Positions 25,417-33,957 of a DNA stretch of 64,000 bases are shown one piece after another (positions within the stretch are counted from its first letter, which is position 1; every line of letters begins with the position of its first letter). The notes under the pieces are model-generated. The model was not told the origin of the DNA. It saw only the letters and a program-made list of their open reading frames with translations, and searched no databases. Origin of the DNA: Butyrivibrio sp. INlla21 (GTDB lineage: Bacteria; Bacillota; Clostridia; Lachnospirales; Lachnospiraceae); contig NZ_FPCC01000010.1 in NCBI RefSeq assembly GCF_900116875.1, positions 62,001 to 126,000 of the forward strand, given 5' to 3'. The position numbers and the translations under genes were made by a program.

Positions 25417-26553
25417 CTATGCCCTCTTACTATATAGATACGCGCCGACAGCGGCAACGCAAGGTACGGTTCCGATGATTCCGACTGAACCCGCTATAGC
25501 TCGTATGATCTCGATGGCTACAAAATCCGTGTTGACGAGTTGGATAAAAGATACTCCGTATGAATAAATTAAGAGCATCATATTGAGTGCACCACCTGCA
25601 TATGCAAGTATCAAAGTATTTGCCATTGTGCCCATGGCGTCTTTTCCGATATTCATTCCGGATCTAAAGAGTTCTTTAAATCCTGCCTTGTTATTGGCAA
25701 GATGAATCTCTTCAATAGCCGATGAAATAGTCATGGCTATATCCATCACAGCGCCCATTGCTGCTATCAATATTCCGCTGATAAAAAGACCTGACATCTT
25801 AAGCGCACTTGTAGACTTTACAAGAAGAAGTGCCTCTGCTTCATCCATCTGAAAGGTTGTTACTCCGCCAAGTTTTGCGGAAATCGTTCCAAGAATTGCT
25901 GCTATCAGCACACCTGCAAGTGACCCCAGTGCAGCCGAGACTGTCTTTTTACAAATTCCACCTATAAGCAAGAAGCAGACTACAGATGTGACAAAGATAA
26001 TTGCTATAGTTACAGGTATAGCCGGAAAACCTTTGTATATAAGCGGAAGGAGTACAAAGAAAATCGCAAGCACTGTATATAAAAGTCCGACAAATGCCTT
26101 TAGTCCCTGCTTACCTCCCATAAGTAACAGCACAGCAAAAAATACTATCACAAGCCCTATCGTTAACGGAATGCGATTGTAATTGTATATGCTTACGGAA
26201 TAGGTATGTTCTGCTGATGTATCAATTCTGACGCTTACAGTATCGCCTTTTTTAACATCCACATTGTAGAGCGAACTATAATAATTGGTGACTGTACAGA
26301 CGTCACCTTTATAGCGGCCTGTAAGGATCTTTATCTTAAGCTCGGTGCTACCCTTCTTTTGATTTTCTACAGTTTTATCTACGACAGTATTATCCTCAAT
26401 TACAGAAAGAACTCTGGCAGTCTCATATTCGGTGCCGGAGTTCTCTGTAATAGTGTATCTTGGCCTATCGGTATTGGCATAGATTACTACGCCAATACTC
26501 AAGGCTATAAATACAAGGACTGATACTATCTTTATCATCAGTTCTTTTTTCAT
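25417..26553 (-). CDS. YibE/F family membrane protein
   Basis: A 378-residue protein. An N-terminal membrane anchor is followed by a soluble beta-rich region outside the membrane (about residues 30-120), then about seven membrane helices. The segment around MAAMGAVMDIAMTISSA-like residues 260-280 and the final VPCVAAVGAYLY are typical of YibE/F. The role of the family is unknown; some members sit in gene clusters for export or metal handling. It starts three bases after the stop of the giant PHP surface protein, so they form one operon, which suggests help in that protein's export or function. Confidence 0.82.
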   Translation of the reverse strand: MKKELMIKIVSVLVFIALSIGVVIYANTDRPRYTITENSGTEYETARVLSVIEDNTVVDKTVENQKKGSTELKIKILTGRYKGDVCTVTNYYSSLYNVDVKKGDTVSVRIDTSAEHTYSVSIYNYNRIPLTIGLVIVFFAVLLLMGGKQGLKAFVGLLYTVLAIFFVLLPLIYKGFPAIPVTIAIIFVTSVVCFLLIGGICKKTVSAALGSLAGVLIAAILGTISAKLGGVTTFQMDEAEALLLVKSTSALKMSGLFISGILIAAMGAVMDIAMTISSAIEEIHLANNKAGFKELFRSGMNIGKDAMGTMANTLILAYAGGALNMMLLIYSYGVSFIQLVNTDFVAIEIIRAIAGSVGIIGTVPCVAAVGAYLYSKRA

Positions 26554-26556
26554 TTT

Positions 26557-29500
26557 TTATTTTCCAAATATGTGTAGTAGCTTAACCAGCAATCCCGCAA
26601 GCTTACTTCCCGATGCTGCGGAAGCTGCTATGGTGGTTCCTAAGGTTACTTTAACTACAACTACAGTTACTGCGGCAACACTTATTATACCAAGTCCTAC
26701 TGCCACAGGCACTACAGGAATACCGGGCTTATTGTCTGTAGGAGGTGTTACCTGATCACCTAGCTGATCATCTCCGCCTGCCTGAACATCAACCTGCTGA
26801 GAGTTATTATCACCACCGTTTCCGCCGTTATCTCCTTCCGATACTTGCGAATTTCCACCTTCACCGGCGTTGTCCTGCTGTGAATTACCGCCGCCGTTTG
26901 AATGAGATGAATCTGTACCGGTTGAACCGGTCTGACCTGTTGTTATCTGTTCACCGGTTCCCGTACTGCTTGCAGTTGCGGCATCTGCTATACTAGCGCC
27001 ACTTGATGCTGCGGTTGCCGCTCCTGTATTAGGAGTCGTATTTCCTGTATCCGATCCGTTAGAATCCGAACCTGATCCGCCGTTACCATGTGACGATCCG
27101 GAATTTGTAGATCCGTTATCTGATGAATCGTCGCCACCTTGGTTTCCGGAAGAAGATTCTTTTGCAAGGAAAATATCATCACAGTTACGTACTCTGAATA
27201 CAGGTACGGAGACATCCGATTTTCCTTCGGGATGCTTGTAAAGAACACCTGCTGCCGTTACATTGGCACCTTTCTTTACAAAATCACCGAGAGTGTTCTT
27301 ACCTGTAGTTCCGGATTTAATATATCCGTCGATGAAGATTGCAGCCTCTTTTCCCGTTGAGTCCTTGAGCCAGAATTCTGCAACTGTTCCATCAGCGTTA
27401 TTGGTAACTCTCGTTACTTCTCCTGTTGTCTGAAGAAGCTGACCGCCAAGCTTGTCGTAGTCCATGGCAGTCTTGGTATCAACCACCTTGGGCTCCCATA
27501 CTTTAGGCGCATCATTAAGCGCCTTGGCGGAAATAACCTTGAGCTCAAGATCTCCCTGATACTGAGCAAGGAATCCTACGATACGCATCTTGGTACCGAT
27601 CTTAAGTCCTGGAGTTGCGTAGGGGAATATATCCATTCCACCTGTCTCATCCTGGATGTAGATAGTATCAAAGAACGTGGTATTCTCGTTGTCTGTTCCC
27701 GATGTTACATAGCCTTCCACTGCGAAGACTTCATTCATCTTACCTTTTCTTGCATCCGCGATGGTGGTTGTTTCGAGATTAACCGTAGCTCCTTGGATGA
27801 TGTTGTTTACAATAGTGTAGTTCGCATAAGGAAGTGAATCGTTGTTGTCAATCTCTGCCTTTACCTCAAAGTCTGAGAGGAATACTCCACCTCCGACGAT
27901 GATCTGTCCGCCTGCCTTAGTTTTCTGGCGGGCAAGGAAAGTAATGTCTCCTTCATTATCGTTTTTGATACCGACAACGGCATTCGGTAATGCGCTTCCC
28001 TGACTTGCTCCGCTTTCGCTTTTGCAATCCACAGAATATGTGGTATCAAAGCCTTTTACAAGCCACTCTGCTTCATCAACAAAATCTGTTGCCGTAGCGG
28101 AGGATATATCAACGGAACATCCTGAGTACTGGCTATATACCTGACCGTTCTTGATTCCTGCAAGAAGATCCGATTCAAGGTTGAAGTTTGTGGGATACAT
28201 TCTGTACACCTGTCCGCCGTTATTGGTATCATCACAGACCTCATCGGAACCCATACGGATTGTTGATCCCATAGCTGAGAGAAGCTTGTTCTGCTCTGTT
28301 GCCGTCTGGACACTTGTTGAATCCTTGTAGTCTGCCAAACCGCAGATAATCACTGAGCCACCGGCTTGCACATAATCTTTTACAAGCTCGATAAATTCAT
28401 CGCTATAGTGTGAAGCCTTGTACAATCCGGATCTTTCGTCACTCTTGGCGGGAGCTGAAATAACAAGCAATTTACAGTCACTAAGCATTTCGCTTGTGAT
28501 CTCGTCTTTGATGACTCTCGCACGGATGTTGTTTCCGGCACACAGATTTACAAATGCAGATACATTGTCGGTATAGTAGCCGGATACATAGTCGTTGGCA
28601 TGAGTGCCGTCTATGATAACTTCCGAAACCATCTTGGGAAGAACATAGTTAACAGTCAGTTTATCCTTGTAAACCTTCTCAACACCGTCAAGGGTTGCGT
28701 TCACAGTGATCTGATATGTTACCTGCCCCGCCTGGTCATAAGTATATTTTGTCTGATACGTTGCAGTGCCGTTTGAAGCAATCTCTTTTACCTTGGCTTC
28801 TTCACCTGTAACCTCTGAAACAGGTGTAACTTTGCCGTCAACGTCACTGAGCTCAACTTTGATGTTGTTGATCTCAAGAGATGTCTTCTCGTTGTTGTAG
28901 AATTCAACGTTTACATCAAGCTCCTCGCCTGCTACGGGAAGAACCGTATCGGTGTAGGTCTTATTGATTCCGCAAGCCTCAACTTCGCCAACCCATACAG
29001 GTGCTGTTACGGCGATATCTTTATCACCTTCGGTAACCTTGATAAGGTAATATGAATATGCCGAAGGTGCTGTAAACTTAACTGTTGCTTCTGTCTTATC
29101 GACATTAATAGAGCTGATTACCTGTCCGCCGTTAACGATAAGCTCAACCTTACCGATTGCCTTGTCTGTAGGCTCCTTGATGTCAGCCTTGATCTCTACC
29201 GTGTCTCCAACTGCTTCTTTATCAAGGATCGATCCCATTACATTTCCATCCAATGTGTAGTAGATGGAAAGATCGTTGTCCTCTGTTGCATAGATACGAT
29301 AATTTCTCATCGCATCGTATATAGCTTCTTCAGTGTTGGTGTCAGCAAGCATAACCGTACGGGCTGTGTTGGCATCGCCCCAAAGTCCCTTGTGGTTATC
29401 CTGGTTGTTGGTAGGTGCAACGTGCCATCCCTTATCAAGTGCACGAATGTAGTACTCGTATGAAGGGAAGTAACCCGAAGAACCGATAGCTCCTTCACCG

Positions 29501-32500
29501 TTACCAACCTCTATCATAGTAATAAGGTTGTCGTTTTCTTCTGAGTAATACGCAAAATCTTGGAAATCACCGAAGGTTGTACCCGGGTGATTGAACTGGC
29601 TGATAGAATCAGGTGCGGTTCTGAGTGCACTGTAGTAATTGTTAAGGGCAGTTGCATATGCGCTGTACTCACTCTGTGTACGACTCTGGAAACCTTCTGT
29701 ATTGAAGGTATTCATGTGACCAAGGCCGTTGGACCAGGTCATCTCGTATCCGTATGCACAAGTAAAGTCCTCGGTTGATTTCTGCTTTGCCAGGTTGTGA
29801 GCGTATGTCCACTCATCGCTTGGACTCTTGTCTACGTTCTCTGTAATCTTAGATTCGCTCTCATTATCGATCGAATTGGAGTGATCGGTAATGATGATGA
29901 AATCAAGATTATCGACGTTTTTGGCATGATCGTAAGCATCTTCCAAAGATCCCGCACCGTCGGAAATATTGGTATGTGCGTGGATCTGTCCAAAGTATAT
30001 GTTGTCCCTTTCGTTTACACGCTTAGTAAACTTGAGGGTAGAAACAGCACTGTCAAGATAACCTTCTTTTACTGCTTTTACCTGAATCTGAGCCGGAAGC
30101 TCTTTGGCTGTAAAGGGCTCTGTATATTCCTTCCAGTCATGATGATTATCTTCTGTTTCTTCCTCAATCAGATCGCCTGCTTCGGTATTTCCTGAAGTAC
30201 CATCTTTATCTTCCTTGGCAATCTCTGACTTGGTCTTGTATCTGTAAAGAATGGTGGCGCCTTCTGTCTTGGTCTTCAATGTGATCTTCTGACTCTGGGC
30301 AATGGCACCGCCGTTGGGATTAGCCGTTACTGTAGCAACCTGAGCCTGTTTGTACTGATAAACTGATGTAATGCTGTTTCCCATACCATCTTTGGTAGCA
30401 TATGCACGGATGATGGCAGGAAGCTCATCAAGTGTTACCTTGGCATCGGCATCATACTTTACTTCATCTCCGCCGTTTACAGAGTAATAAATATCCGCAC
30501 CTTCGGTTCTGGTAGAAAGAGCTATCTTAGTGCCTTCAGCAACCTCTCCGCTGGAAGGATCCGCAACAATATGTCCGCAGATGTCATCCGAAACAATAGG
30601 ATGTCCCAAAACCATAACGCTGTCTATTCTGTTGACACCGCCCGGTCCCGCATCTTTATCTCCCTTTGCAGAAAGAGTTGTAGCAGGAACAAGTCTTATG
30701 TATACCTTCTCTTTGTTGTTGGCACCCTCCGGAATCTTGAACTCAAAGGACACTTCCTTGGCAGGTGCTAAAGAGGTTCTGGCTATACCATCATTAATCT
30801 CACCGTCACCTTTTTTCTCGGATGGCTTGTCGTCTTTATAGACAGTTATGCTGTATTTATAAGATCCGTCTTTGATATTCTTGAAGCTTCCGTCTTCACC
30901 TGTAGTGGAATACTGAAGCTGATATGCACCTACCGCAGTATTGGATGAACGCATGCGGAAGCCAAGCTTCATATCCGCAAATCCCTGCGTGGGGAATTCC
31001 ATCTGAATATAATCGTCTTTACTTACCACACCCTTAGAGCCCATGTAATAATTGGTGGAGCCCGTGTTTGCAGCCGCGGCTGAAGTATATGGCACAGACA
31101 CATTTCCGCCCACAACAACACTGTACTTGGAATCCGTATCCTTCATGTCGTTGGTCTCGTAAAGATCGGCGTAGATGTACTTATCTGTATCTTCAACCTT
31201 AGGATACTCGGCGCCTCCTCCCCACTGAGCCACTATGAGCTCGGTATCGGGATCGCTCTCATAAGAATTAACTTCCTCACCCTCACCGGGAGTTGTATAA
31301 GCCGAAAAAACATATACGTTATCTTTTGTACTATTGTAGCTGTATGTTGTAAAAGCCTTGGAATAGTACTCCAAATACTGTGGCTTACTTGAGTTAAAAA
31401 GAGCCTTTACGTTCTTAAGTCTGAAGTTGCCGTCCTCAAGATCCTCAAAAGTCCAAAGACCAAGATCGTCTCTTTCTTCCTTATTCTCAGGAGCCTTTGT
31501 AAAGTACAGCTCACTTCCTGTTGCTCCGGAAGTAAGATAATACTCCGCTGTTTCCCCGGATTCAGAATCCGTAAACTCGGTTGTAATGTAGTACGCCTCT
31601 GAATCATCACTCTTTTTCTCAAGCTTGAGTGTGGCAAGTTTCTCAATGTCTTCCTTGCATGTGAGCACATTGTCACTGTCAAGTTCTACTGCCACAGGAG
31701 AAAGCTTTTTGTCGGTAGCGCTGTTGGACATAGCTGCCTTATCACCATTTACAAGGACAAACTCCTGTCCGTCGATAAGAGAAGTTAAGTCCTTGATCTT
31801 CACACCTTTTTTGAGCGTATATTCAAAAGAAACTGTCTCACTCTTCTCCCCGGTTTCTTCTTCACCTATTTGAGCATAAGCATGGATGGTGAGATCTTTG
31901 TTTACCTTGATGGGCTCTACATATGGAGAATAATTCTCCGTATCGTTTGTATTGTAATAAATCTTCGCATCTTCTGTAGCACAAGTAAGAGTGATCTCTG
32001 CACCGTAATCTACAGATTCACCGCTCTTTATTGATGCCTTGGGAACAGATACTTCTCCGCCGATTGTCTGATCTGTAAGCTTGTAAAATCCAAGGGTCTG
32101 ATCCTTGATATTGCCGGGAAAAGCACCCTCTTTACCCAATTTATATGCTCTGAAATCAGTCTTGTTGTATACTCCAAGATACCTTGTTACGTCTTTTGGA
32201 TCCACTGCACAAAGGTATCCCTTGTCTATTTTCCACTTTGCGCCCACTTCATCATCGGACTTGGCTTTTACTCTGACGCCGTTGTTATCGGCATTGGTAA
32301 TCAGCTGATTTGAGCCTGAAGAGATGGTATAGTACTCTTCCACCTTTTCAACCTCAGCACTTTCTTCTGTTTCTTTAGGTTCGGTTGCATTTTGGGGGTC
32401 TGTTTCGTCCGCAGTTTCTGTTTTATCCGCAGCGGGAGTCGTGGCAAGAACATTCTTCGCAGCCGTTACAGTGTTCCCTTTCTCTTCCTCGGTATTATTC

Positions 32501-33024
32501 TTTTCATCCTCGGTATTATTCTTTTCACCTTCGGATTTATCAGTATCATCTTTAGAATTATCTTCTTCAGTACTAATACCGGTTCCTGCACTGTCGGATT
32601 TCTCCGTAGAAGCCTCCAGTGATCCCTGAAGCACTTCATCTTCCTTGGGCTCGGAATCATTCTGGTCATTCTTCTTGGACTTAGTGGTAACAGTGTGCTT
32701 GGTGATCTTCCATGCATAGTCACCGTCCTTGCCATCAGAAATTGTCAAGGAGCCATTCTCAACAGTAGAAAGCTTAGCTACAGGGCCTGAATTTGTTGCT
32801 TCTAAACTCGGAAGCACATAGGTCTCGCCATCCTCCGTAGTCATAGTAATAGCTATGGAATCATCCGCGGAAATATCTTCAAGATTGATTGATGTCCATA
32901 CATGATTGGTCTTTGTCGATTCCTCTTTTGCAAAAGATACAAGAGAAAAATCACACACACCAACAGATAGTGTCATCAAAAAAGACAACACTAAAGAAAG
33001 CGTTCTTCGACTTGCTTTTCTCAT
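26557..33024 (-). CDS. Giant secreted membrane-anchored PHP-domain (CehA/McbA-like) protein
   Basis: A 2155-residue surface protein. A signal peptide (residues 1-32) precedes an acidic low-complexity segment with EKNNTED-type repeats (about 125-215). Chitobiase-C-like repeats follow near residues 330-400, 840-900 and 905-990. The catalytic PHP domain spans about 1008-1270, with metal ligands in QIHAHTNISDG, ITDHSNS, FNHPG and NQDNHKG. A Rossmann/GATase-like segment lies at about 1465-1620. Two OB-like domains (about 1750-1955) resemble those of the secreted nuclease YhcR. A Ser/Gly/Asn-rich linker and one C-terminal membrane helix (about 2100-2130) end it. There is no LPXTG. It likely cleaves phosphoesters or another ester outside the cell; the substrate is not known. 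Confidence 0.82.
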   Translation of the reverse strand: MRKASRRTLSLVLSFLMTLSVGVCDFSLVSFAKEESTKTNHVWTSINLEDISADDSIAITMTTEDGETYVLPSLEATNSGPVAKLSTVENGSLTISDGKDGDYAWKITKHTVTTKSKKNDQNDSEPKEDEVLQGSLEASTEKSDSAGTGISTEEDNSKDDTDKSEGEKNNTEDEKNNTEEEKGNTVTAAKNVLATTPAADKTETADETDPQNATEPKETEESAEVEKVEEYYTISSGSNQLITNADNNGVRVKAKSDDEVGAKWKIDKGYLCAVDPKDVTRYLGVYNKTDFRAYKLGKEGAFPGNIKDQTLGFYKLTDQTIGGEVSVPKASIKSGESVDYGAEITLTCATEDAKIYYNTNDTENYSPYVEPIKVNKDLTIHAYAQIGEEETGEKSETVSFEYTLKKGVKIKDLTSLIDGQEFVLVNGDKAAMSNSATDKKLSPVAVELDSDNVLTCKEDIEKLATLKLEKKSDDSEAYYITTEFTDSESGETAEYYLTSGATGSELYFTKAPENKEERDDLGLWTFEDLEDGNFRLKNVKALFNSSKPQYLEYYSKAFTTYSYNSTKDNVYVFSAYTTPGEGEEVNSYESDPDTELIVAQWGGGAEYPKVEDTDKYIYADLYETNDMKDTDSKYSVVVGGNVSVPYTSAAAANTGSTNYYMGSKGVVSKDDYIQMEFPTQGFADMKLGFRMRSSNTAVGAYQLQYSTTGEDGSFKNIKDGSYKYSITVYKDDKPSEKKGDGEINDGIARTSLAPAKEVSFEFKIPEGANNKEKVYIRLVPATTLSAKGDKDAGPGGVNRIDSVMVLGHPIVSDDICGHIVADPSSGEVAEGTKIALSTRTEGADIYYSVNGGDEVKYDADAKVTLDELPAIIRAYATKDGMGNSITSVYQYKQAQVATVTANPNGGAIAQSQKITLKTKTEGATILYRYKTKSEIAKEDKDGTSGNTEAGDLIEEETEDNHHDWKEYTEPFTAKELPAQIQVKAVKEGYLDSAVSTLKFTKRVNERDNIYFGQIHAHTNISDGAGSLEDAYDHAKNVDNLDFIIITDHSNSIDNESESKITENVDKSPSDEWTYAHNLAKQKSTEDFTCAYGYEMTWSNGLGHMNTFNTEGFQSRTQSEYSAYATALNNYYSALRTAPDSISQFNHPGTTFGDFQDFAYYSEENDNLITMIEVGNGEGAIGSSGYFPSYEYYIRALDKGWHVAPTNNQDNHKGLWGDANTARTVMLADTNTEEAIYDAMRNYRIYATEDNDLSIYYTLDGNVMGSILDKEAVGDTVEIKADIKEPTDKAIGKVELIVNGGQVISSINVDKTEATVKFTAPSAYSYYLIKVTEGDKDIAVTAPVWVGEVEACGINKTYTDTVLPVAGEELDVNVEFYNNEKTSLEINNIKVELSDVDGKVTPVSEVTGEEAKVKEIASNGTATYQTKYTYDQAGQVTYQITVNATLDGVEKVYKDKLTVNYVLPKMVSEVIIDGTHANDYVSGYYTDNVSAFVNLCAGNNIRARVIKDEITSEMLSDCKLLVISAPAKSDERSGLYKASHYSDEFIELVKDYVQAGGSVIICGLADYKDSTSVQTATEQNKLLSAMGSTIRMGSDEVCDDTNNGGQVYRMYPTNFNLESDLLAGIKNGQVYSQYSGCSVDISSATATDFVDEAEWLVKGFDTTYSVDCKSESGASQGSALPNAVVGIKNDNEGDITFLARQKTKAGGQIIVGGGVFLSDFEVKAEIDNNDSLPYANYTIVNNIIQGATVNLETTTIADARKGKMNEVFAVEGYVTSGTDNENTTFFDTIYIQDETGGMDIFPYATPGLKIGTKMRIVGFLAQYQGDLELKVISAKALNDAPKVWEPKVVDTKTAMDYDKLGGQLLQTTGEVTRVTNNADGTVAEFWLKDSTGKEAAIFIDGYIKSGTTGKNTLGDFVKKGANVTAAGVLYKHPEGKSDVSVPVFRVRNCDDIFLAKESSSGNQGGDDSSDNGSTNSGSSHGNGGSGSDSNGSDTGNTTPNTGAATAASSGASIADAATASSTGTGEQITTGQTGSTGTDSSHSNGGGNSQQDNAGEGGNSQVSEGDNGGNGGDNNSQQVDVQAGGDDQLGDQVTPPTDNKPGIPVVPVAVGLGIISVAAVTVVVVKVTLGTTIAASAASGSKLAGLLVKLLHIFGK

Positions 33025-33039
33025 CCCTTATTCCTCCAC

Positions 33040-33069
33040 TTTATAAATTCCCCTGTTTATAAATCCCCT
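33040..33069 (-). repeat. Tandem 15-base direct repeat upstream of the giant PHP gene
   Basis: TTTATAAATTCCCCT (33040-33054) is repeated, one T shorter, at 33056-33069 (plus-strand reading), one base apart and just before the ribosome binding site. It may be a pair of sites for a regulator or part of the 5' untranslated region. Confidence 0.55.
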
Positions 33070-33090
33070 CGAACGAGTTGCGTCTTCAAC

Positions 33091-33148
33091 TAAAAAATGA
33101 CCTATAATCATTCATCGATGAAAAAATGAATGCGCTTATAGGTCATTT
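33091..33148 (-). terminator. Terminator between the transport operon and the giant PHP gene
   Basis: AAATGACCTATAA (33095-33107) pairs exactly with 33136-33148. An inner ATGAAT/ATTCAT stem lies between, and a T run follows on the minus strand. It ends the GntR-to-DUF3592 operon, so the giant PHP gene needs its own promoter. Confidence 0.85.
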
Positions 33149-33171
33149 CTCAATCAAGTCAAATCGCATAT

Positions 33172-33196
33172 AAAAAGGTTATCATTTATGTAACCT
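33172..33196 (-). terminator. First of two tandem terminators after the DUF3592 gene
   Basis: AGGTTA (33176-33181) pairs with TAACCT (33191-33196) and is followed on the minus strand by TTTTA. The stem is short, which fits a weak first stop backed up by the larger one downstream. Confidence 0.6.
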
Positions 33197-33229
33197 ACCG
33201 TCAATGAAATTATATTTCATAAACTTACA

Positions 33230-33916
33230 TTAAAGCATTCTTAAAAGCTCCTCGCCAAACGTTAATATAAACAGTCCTATTAGGATCATTGGAATACCAA
33301 ATGCGAGAAACCATACAGGGAACTGTCCGCCGATTTTTCTTTCAAAATCCGACTCTGCTTCTTTGGGCCATTCGGGATCGTAGTACACATTAATATTTGT
33401 TCCCACTTCCGGAACCTGCTTACGACTGGTAGACACTCCTGAACCGCATGTGTATTCTTGGCCATTTACAACATATTTAATCACCGGAGAATAGCTTGTA
33501 TGCCCTTCAGAATCCTCGGATGATGTCACTCCTACCACAACGCCCTCACAAGTCCCGGTGTATCTGGCTTTTTTATCGGTATTGCTATTACTAAACAAAA
33601 TTCCTATATAAGTGAACAGTAATCCTCCCACCGTTATTCCAACTCCGACAGGATTAATTCTGAACACATGATAATAGTGATCAATCGCAAAAATTACCAA
33701 CAACAAAATCGCACCAATTTCTATAGGCGCCAGTAAACGCAATACTTTCAATGTCTGATTTGCACTTCGCACTCTCTCCGGGTCGGTACATAAAACATCG
33801 TCCTTAAGCACCTTCCTCTCAATCTTCGCAATCATGAGCATAAAATAACCAAACACTGCAATAATTAAAAACACTATTGCAAAAGGCATTAGCTCAACTA
33901 TCATCCTTGCATTCAC
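33230..33916 (-). CDS. DUF3592-like membrane protein
   Basis: A 228-residue membrane protein with helices at about 8-30, 62-82, 88-108 and 200-222. Between the last two is a soluble domain of about 80 residues (TGTCEGVVVGV...YSPVIKYVVNGQEY...VGTNINVYYDPEWP) that follows the DUF3592 pattern. The function is unknown. It starts at a GTG with GGAGG seven bases upstream and is the last gene of the transport and PHP hydrolase operon, 41 bases after the hydrolase gene. Confidence 0.65.
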   Translation of the reverse strand: MNARMIVELMPFAIVFLIIAVFGYFMLMIAKIERKVLKDDVLCTDPERVRSANQTLKVLRLLAPIEIGAILLLVIFAIDHYYHVFRINPVGVGITVGGLLFTYIGILFSNSNTDKKARYTGTCEGVVVGVTSSEDSEGHTSYSPVIKYVVNGQEYTCGSGVSTSRKQVPEVGTNINVYYDPEWPKEAESDFERKIGGQFPVWFLAFGIPMILIGLFILTFGEELLRML

Positions 33917-33957
33917 ACTCTTTCCTCCACTTGCAAAATCTTTTTCCCGGATAAGTT

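Noticed and set aside
29797..30195. 132-codon plus-strand frame opposite the giant PHP gene
   Set aside because: It is a shadow frame of a strongly coding minus strand. Its composition mirrors the reverse of the PHP region and it has no start signal.
32466..32735. Minus-strand alternative frame over the acidic repeats of the giant PHP protein
   Set aside because: It arises from the triplicated acidic repeat read in another frame; the signal peptide and all domains are in the main frame.
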